Below, one piece after another: positions 58,619 to 64,000 of a stretch of 64,000 bases of DNA. Below the pieces are notes generated by a model. The model was given only the letters and a program-made list of their open reading frames with translations, did no database searches and was not told the origin of the DNA. Each line of letters opens with the position of its first letter. The first letter of the stretch is position 1. The DNA comes from Vesta saturnalis (lineage: Eukaryota > Arthropoda > Insecta > Coleoptera > Lampyridae). Position numbers and translations under genes: made by a program. The DNA lies in assembly GCA_036346205.1 (NCBI GenBank), contig JARFJB010000902.1, positions 1,125,001-1,189,000 of the forward strand, written 5' to 3'.

Positions 58619-58791
58619 TTAACAAACAAAATACACCCACGTACCACACAAAAATAAAAAACCCGGAACGCGTATCAATAGCTAAACTACCATCATCAAC
58701 AGTTGTCTGCTGGTGATGATATCTTAGATACTGAAACACGTTCGGTGTTTTTTATTTTTGTGTGGTACGTGGGTGTATTTTGTTTGTTACA
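58619..58791. mobile_element. Fold-back element (~172 bp)
   Basis: Outer arms of about 50 bp are almost perfect inverted copies (AACAAACAAAATACACCCAC and GTGGGTGTATTTTGTTTGTT). Inner arms also pair (ACCATCATCAACAG and CTGCTGGTGATGAT). One arm holds TGATGATATC-TTA-GATA followed by GAAACACG, the other a related but eroded version, so both arms are copies of one retroelement-like end. No target-site duplication is obvious. Confidence 0.7.
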
Positions 58792-59213
58792 GATCCTACC
58801 GTAGTTCCAGTGTTCCAGATTTTTCAAGATGGATATTACATTACCTCTGGGGATTTTCTTCTATTAATACGTTTTGACGTATATACTTTTCATTTACGTC
58901 GACTAGCTTGCCAACAGTAGGAAAACTTATAATTGGTAAATTTTATCCATTACAATTACTGATTTCTACAGTCCCTTATGTGTATGTCAATAAGCAATTC
59001 TTAATACGTTCTTTTTGCGTAACCTGATTAAGTCAGGGTTGCTTTTAAAAGACAAACAGCGTTAATTTGATTCCTTCAATAATTTCTTTCAGACCATGCT
59101 GAGGGTAGATGTTAACCAGCTGCCTATTAAATATTTGATGCTGCAGTGAAGCCGGTATTGTTCGCTACATGCTTCTCCTACTAACGGAATCCGTTTAGCT
59201 GAGCGTGTTAAAA
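58792..59213. other. Spacer without a gene
   Basis: Nothing recognised between the fold-back element and the tandem duplication. Confidence 0.4.
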
Positions 59214-60169
59214 TTTCTGTATTTAAATATAATTAAGAGCTACAGTGTAAACAGCTCAAGTTGTGCAATCATAAAGTACCTTACAATTATACTGCCTTCC
59301 GTAACTATGATTGTTTTCTGCATGATATAACTGCATTATATTCGAGATTTCAGTATGTTTCAGTTACGTTTAGGATTTATTAAGATTTTTAATAATTAAA
59401 ACAAAAAGGGGTCTTTATAACATCTGGAAGGTAAAAGAGAAATCACTGCCTCACCAAGACGAATTTAATGTTTTATTTAACAAAAATTATGACATACGTT
59501 ACTGACAGATAAATCAGCGCGGCTATATGTAAACAGCGATTGTGTCTATTTGTATTGGTAAGGGGTGTAGCCTACCATACGGGTTAAAATCAGGTATTTT
59601 ACTGACATTATGTTACAAATGTGTATTTTGCAAATTCCTTCTTGCAAGTTTTTATTTTTTAGTAGATAATAAATTCTATCCCTTGGCGTATTTCTGTATT
59701 TAAATATAATTGAGAGCTGCAGTGTAAACAGCTCAAGTTGTGCAATCATAAAGTACCTTACAATTACATTGACTTTCGTAACTACAAATGTTTTCTGCAC
59801 GATATAACTGCGTTATATTCAACTTTTCAGTATGTTTGTTACGTTTAGGATTTGCTTAAACTTTTAATAACTAAAAAAAGGGGTCTTGATAACATCTGTG
59901 AGATAAAAGAGTGATCATTGTCTTATCAAGACGAATTTAATGTTTTATTTAACAAAGGTCAAGATATATGTTGCTAACAAATTAATCAGCGCGGCTATAT
60001 GTAAACAGTGATTGTGTCTATTCGTATTGGTAAGGTATGTGGCCTACCCTACGAGTTGAAATCAGGAATTTCATTGACATTCAGTTACAACTTTATATTT
60101 TTTGCAAATTCCTTCTTGCAAGTTTTTTTAAATTCTTTAATAGATAATAAATTCTATGCCTTAGCGTAA
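59214..60169. repeat. Tandem duplication, unit ~477 bp, two copies
   Basis: 59214-59690 and 59691-60169 are direct copies about 10% diverged (both begin TTTCTGTATTTAAATATAAT; both contain CAGCGCGGCTATATGTAAAC and AATTCCTTCTTGCAAGTTTT). Non-coding. The small frame at 59546-59800 crosses the junction and is accidental. Confidence 0.85.
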
Positions 60170-61340
60170 GAGCGATGACGTAAATGTACTATACTAATAA
60201 TTGATAATTTAATAATAATAATAATATTTTTATTTGTCCAAGTGATCTGTACAGATATAGGATAGGTCAAAACATGTCAATTATAATTGACTAGCGGAAT
60301 ACTCGTGCTTCGCTATGGTACACAGCAACTTTGAATACATCAGTGATTGAAACTGTTGTTGCCAAGTGAGTAAATTGCTTGAATGAATTTGTCACCAAAC
60401 TTGGACAATGACTTGCTTGTTATTATTTTGTAGCCATATATACATTATAGCAGTGTAAACATAACGTGAATTCAAGCGCCCAGTACTTTATTCTTATTTG
60501 ATTTCAAGTATAGAAGGTTGGAAGGTAAAAATTAAAAGAAAGTGCAACAACCTCTCATACTATGAAAATGTAAACCTCTCATACGTTCACAACGAAAACA
60601 GGCAACATTGTAAAAACAAAAACAGTAATCTATGTCAGAATGGCGTTTAAATCTTCATCTCAGATAGACATGGTAACTTAAAAAAAAATTTCAAAGCCAC
60701 CCACTTCTATAAAATGTCAATAATACATTTTAACCATTTTCATTCATATTTAATTATTTTTTAGAGTTACCTTGCATTACATTAAGAAAGTTTATAAAGA
60801 AAAGTTATGTAAAAATAAATTTTCTTTAAAAATCAAGTCTACACTTCTTCTAATAAAATGAATCGTTATTCAGATATTGAAAAAATTTTAACTAACGCTT
60901 AAATTATACCTTATGAATTTTTTGACCGCTAAATTACGCGTCGTATCAAAAAATTGCATAGAACACGTGATAGACATCTCATAATTTTAATTGAAGAATA
61001 TGTGTACCAATTCTCGAGTCAATCGACCCATAGAATAAAAAGTTTCACAAAAAAATTCAACTCCCCATTTCACCCTCTTAGGAGTGGAATTTTGGAAAAA
61101 CCCTTTCTATTGGATACCTACACTTCACAAAGAACACACCCTCCAAATTTCATGTCTCTAGGACCAACGGTTTAGGGTTAATATATCAGTTAGGACTTCC
61201 ATCCATACCCGGCCGCACGCCACTGTAAAATTTTTTTGACCATGGGAGAAGACGGCAGACTGAAAATAAAAATCGACGCCTAGGGCACGAAGAGAAGGTC
61301 CTGTCAAAATTTGAAGTAGATTCCTCGAGCGATAATTATC

Positions 61341-61343
<3 letters not shown>
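60170..61343. other. Unassigned region
   Basis: No gene. The plus-strand frame at 60954-61175 carries no motif and probably lies in an old repeat. Confidence 0.4.

Positions 61344-61408
<65 letters not shown>
61344..61408. repeat. (TA)n microsatellite
   Basis: About 32 TA units ending exactly at the left tip of mariner L. Confidence 0.97.
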
Positions 61409-61411
<3 letters not shown>

Positions 61412-63268
61412 GGTTTTCAAAGTTAAGTCGGCACTATTGCTATCTTCGTTATTATTGGTGCTACGAAGTCGGTTAAATGGGCAAAGAAGTAGCATTTTTT
61501 CCGCTCGTTACGATGGTGAAATCAAAATGACAATTGAACATCGTGTTCGCGAGTTATGTCAAAAATTTCCATTTTTTTAAATGGGACACCCAATATGCAA
61601 TATCCTTAATCGGTAGAAAATTAAATTCTGAACGAATAAGTTCCTATGATATTTCACCCTAATGTCAAAAATGACAAAGTTATTGATCATTTACCAAATT
61701 CATCAAGGTGGCTGTGTCAACTATTTTTCTGTATTACCATAGAGCAGAAAATGAAAAGAATATCAGACAATTGAAACAGGGTTCTTTATTCTAAGTGATA
61801 ATAATAATAAGGAACAACAAAACAAAACAAAACTCAAATTAGATGTTCGAAAACATCACCCTCTTGCTCCAAGCATTTCTGGGCCCGCTTGTAGACACTT
61901 TTAGTAGCCTTAGCAATGGATCTACCATCAATATTATTGATGGCGTGAACTATGCTTTGCTGGAGATCCTCAAGGTTATCATATCGACTGTTGTACACCA
62001 CACTCTTCACATATCCCCAAAAGGAAAAAATCCATTGGAGTAATGTCAGGTGATCGAGGAGGCATACGGATAGGCCCATTAGTTGATAAATATCTGTCAT
62101 CAAAAAAATTGTTTAATATAGTATCTATCTGACGAACGTTATGGGGAGGAGCTCCGTCTTGTTGGAAATAAATGTTCTGCCTATCCATTAAATTTACATC
62201 ATCCAAGAAGTCTTGGAGTGTGGCAGTCAACATTTCGGCGTACTGCTCACCAGTTAACACACCCTGATAAAATACTGGACCAACAATTATCGAGCCAATT
62301 AAACCGCACCAAAAATTAACATTGAAGCGTCTCTGCGGGTTACAAGATCGGTAGAGCATCGGATTTTCTCGACTCCAATAATGGCTGTTTTTCCTGTTGA
62401 ACATGCCCCTATTAGAAAAAGTTGATTCGTCACTCCATAGAATTGAGCTCCAAAAATCATTATTGGTTCTTATTTGATTAATAAACTAGTGACAAAACTG
62501 AACGCGTCTTTCTTGATCTCCTGGTACTAGTGTCTGTGTAGGTCGGAACTTATACGGCACAAACTTATACTTTTTTAGAATATTGTGGATGGAACCCAAA
62601 CATAGTCCATTTTCTTGCACTAAATCATTAATTGAGTTGTTGGGGTGTGCTTCAAAATAAGCTAACACATTAATTCCAGTTTCTTGACTAATTATACATT
62701 GCTTATTAGATCTGGATTTCTTAAACACGCTCGAATTAGATCTAAATTTACCATACAAAACCTAAAAGTATCTTCTATCCGGCAAATGACGCGTAGGAAA
62801 CAATTCACTGTAACGCTCACGCGCTCGATAACTTTTTTTTTGACAAACGATGTAACATTCTAACATATCACACATTTCTGAATGGGTGAAAGGCATTTTT
62901 CTATTCAAAAAACACAAACTCTTAACTCTTTATTAGCAAACTTCAATTTGACATATCAATTCTGATGACATTTGTGAAAATGACAAATATTGTTCACGTA
63001 ATACCAACCACCTTGACGAATTCAAAAAATGATCAATAACTTTGTCATTTTTGACATTAGGGTAAAATGTCATAGGAACTTTTTTGTTCAGAATGCCATT
63101 AAAAAAAAATGGAAATTTTTGACATAACTCGCGAACACGAAGTTCAATTATTATTTTGATTTCACCATCGTAACGAGCGGAAAAAATGCTACTTCTTTGC
63201 CCATTTAACCGACTTCGTATCACCAATAACAACGAGCTAACAATAGTGCCGACTTAACTTTGAAAACC

Positions 63269-63271
<3 letters not shown>
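61409..63271 (-). mobile_element. Mariner element L with ~300-bp inverted repeats, both tips intact
   Basis: Left tip CAGGGTTTTCAAAGTTAAGT at 61409 and right tip ACTTAACTTTGAAAACCCTG at 63271. Arms of about 310 bp (61409-61720 and 62960-63271) share AAGTCGGTTAAATGGGCAAA and ATGACAAAGTTATTGATCAT. Each tip borders a (TA)n array directly, so the element sits inside what was one TA microsatellite. Confidence 0.9.
61834..62897 (-). pseudogene. Mariner L transposase (DD41D-like), few lesions
   Basis: The start is probably ATG 62897 (MPFTHSEMCDMLECYIVCQ, like the MPKHNLFSNSEMCDM of element C). Then SINDLVQENGLCLGSIHNIL (helix-turn-helix), YKFRPTQTLVPGDQERRVQF, a degraded first-Asp block with DESTFSNRGMFNRKNSHYW, FNVNFWCGLIGSIIVGPVFY, QNIYFQQDGAPPHNVRQIDT (second Asp), PPRSPDITPMDFFLLG (third Asp), and finally CLEQEGDVFEHLI. 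I count 41 residues between the second and third Asp. A stop at about 62762 and frame changes at about 62486 and 61990 disable it. Confidence 0.82.

Positions 63272-63353
<82 letters not shown>
63272..63353. repeat. (TA)n microsatellite
   Basis: About 41 TA units, the longest array in the window, between mariner L and the 3' end of a non-LTR fragment. Confidence 0.97.
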
Positions 63354-63355
<2 letters not shown>

Positions 63356-63359
63356 TTCT

Positions 63360-63990
63360 ACAAATTCCTGAACTGAATAGAAACATTTTGAACTCAAATA
63401 ATTTTTTACAATTTTGACAAAGGGTAAATTTCTTGTATGTAATGGGACTTTGTTATAAAAAACAGCTCCCATGTAATATAGGTTACATTTATATAATTCT
63501 AAGGTTTTCATAAGTTAAATTGGTACCATGTCTAGTATTATAATTGTAATACGTAATATACAAACAAGGCATAGTTAATATCTGATTATTTACAAATACA
63601 TCTTTGCAGAATGTGTAACGATTAATATGTAACATACATCTTAGTGCTCTCTTTTGTAAAACAAATATTCGATATTTATGCGTGCTGTTACCCCAAAAGA
63701 TTATTCCATACCTCATGATTGACTCTATGCTCGCAAAATAAAACATTTTGACAATATTCAGGTTAGTTATGATCTGATACAGCAGCTGCTGAACCTTCTG
63801 TGTACACCGATAAGTTAAATTGACATAAATTTTCATTTACATGGTTTGCATTGGTTATTAGCTTATTTATTTTGGCGTATGAATGATTCTGTTTACCCTT
63901 TTCTTTTTTTGGGGGCTCTTTTAACGAGATGAACATGTAAGTTAGTACATTTTGACTTGACAATAAATATAAAACATTGGTTTGACCAGA
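63360..63990 (-). pseudogene. Non-LTR reverse transcriptase C-terminal fragment (CR1/jockey-like)
   Basis: Minus strand: FYFASIESIMRYGIIFWGNS, IFVLQKRALRCMLHINRYT, MPCLYITYYNYNTRHGTNL, then in another frame LYYMGAVFYNKVPLHTRNLP and FVKIVKNYLSSKCFYSVQEF. This is the RT connection and C-terminal region (HxxLRYGIIFWGNSS ... QKRAxR ... YSVxEF) common in insect non-LTR elements. The (TA)n at 63272-63353 follows its 3' end and may have grown from its tail. The 5' part runs off the window edge or is lost. Confidence 0.75.
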
Positions 63991-64000
63991 ATTGTTTTAC

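Noticed and set aside
1..64000. CRISPR array or bacterial-type operon
   Set aside because: No regularly spaced short repeats with unique spacers; the genes have introns and eukaryotic families.

Overview
This 64-kb window is AT-rich, intron-containing eukaryotic DNA, almost certainly from an insect. The evidence is a divergent chemosensory ionotropic-receptor gene, a Beat-like two-Ig-domain surface protein split into small phase-consistent exons, and a dense load of arthropod-type transposons (mariner/Tc1, piggyBac, Crypton, jockey and RTE/CR1-like non-LTR elements). I cannot fix the order from sequence alone. Nothing suggests a bacterial or viral genome: there are no operons, ribosome binding sites or CRISPR arrays.

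Only two host genes are supported. (1) An Ig-superfamily gene runs on the minus strand with five coding exons at 32608-32261, 32153-32036, 19235-19048, 18907-18794 and 18622-18546. Reading frame is kept across every junction. It encodes two Ig-like domains, a Ser/Thr-rich stalk and a hydrophobic C-terminus of the GPI-anchor type. Its 12.8-kb second intron is packed with transposons. The first coding exon (signal peptide) lies upstream and is not securely placed. (2) A single-exon ionotropic receptor lies at 41292-39515 (minus), whole except for one single-base frameshift near 40430.

The rest is mobile DNA and its debris. 2.6-4.8 kb: piggyBac pseudogene. 5.4-6.2 kb: internally deleted LTR element with duplicated LTR ends. 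6.5-8.0 kb: intron-bearing Crypton (tyrosine recombinase) between hairpins. 8.2-9.0 kb: transposase scraps. 12.1-15.5 kb: decayed jockey element. 15.9-17.3 kb: intron-bearing IS630-like transposase. 20.7-31.6 kb: back-to-back and nested mariner and Tc1 elements joined by (TA)n arrays, including a tail-to-tail Tc1 pair inside a mariner-arm palindrome. 32.9-35.0 kb: another mariner and a MITE. 42-45.4 kb: mariner remnants carrying tRNA-like units. 45.5-47.9 kb: non-LTR element. 48.1-50.2 kb: mariner. 52.7-56.3 kb: jockey fragments. 58.6 kb: fold-back. 59.2-60.2 kb: tandem duplication. 61.4-63.3 kb: mariner. 63.4 kb to the end: non-LTR RT tail.

Three patterns stand out. First, a family of about 175-bp units with a complete tRNA cloverleaf (anticodon loop CTAGCAA, formally Ala-AGC) at the core. 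One copy sits between 14-bp target-site duplications inside a mariner transposase gene, so it has been mobile. Second, at least five separate mariner families here share a catalytic spacing I count by hand as DD41D, and most have unusually long terminal inverted repeats (about 110-550 bp). Third, most of the 15 long (TA)n arrays abut a mariner/Tc1 tip or a truncated arm, suggesting that TA-targeting elements and TA microsatellites have built up together.
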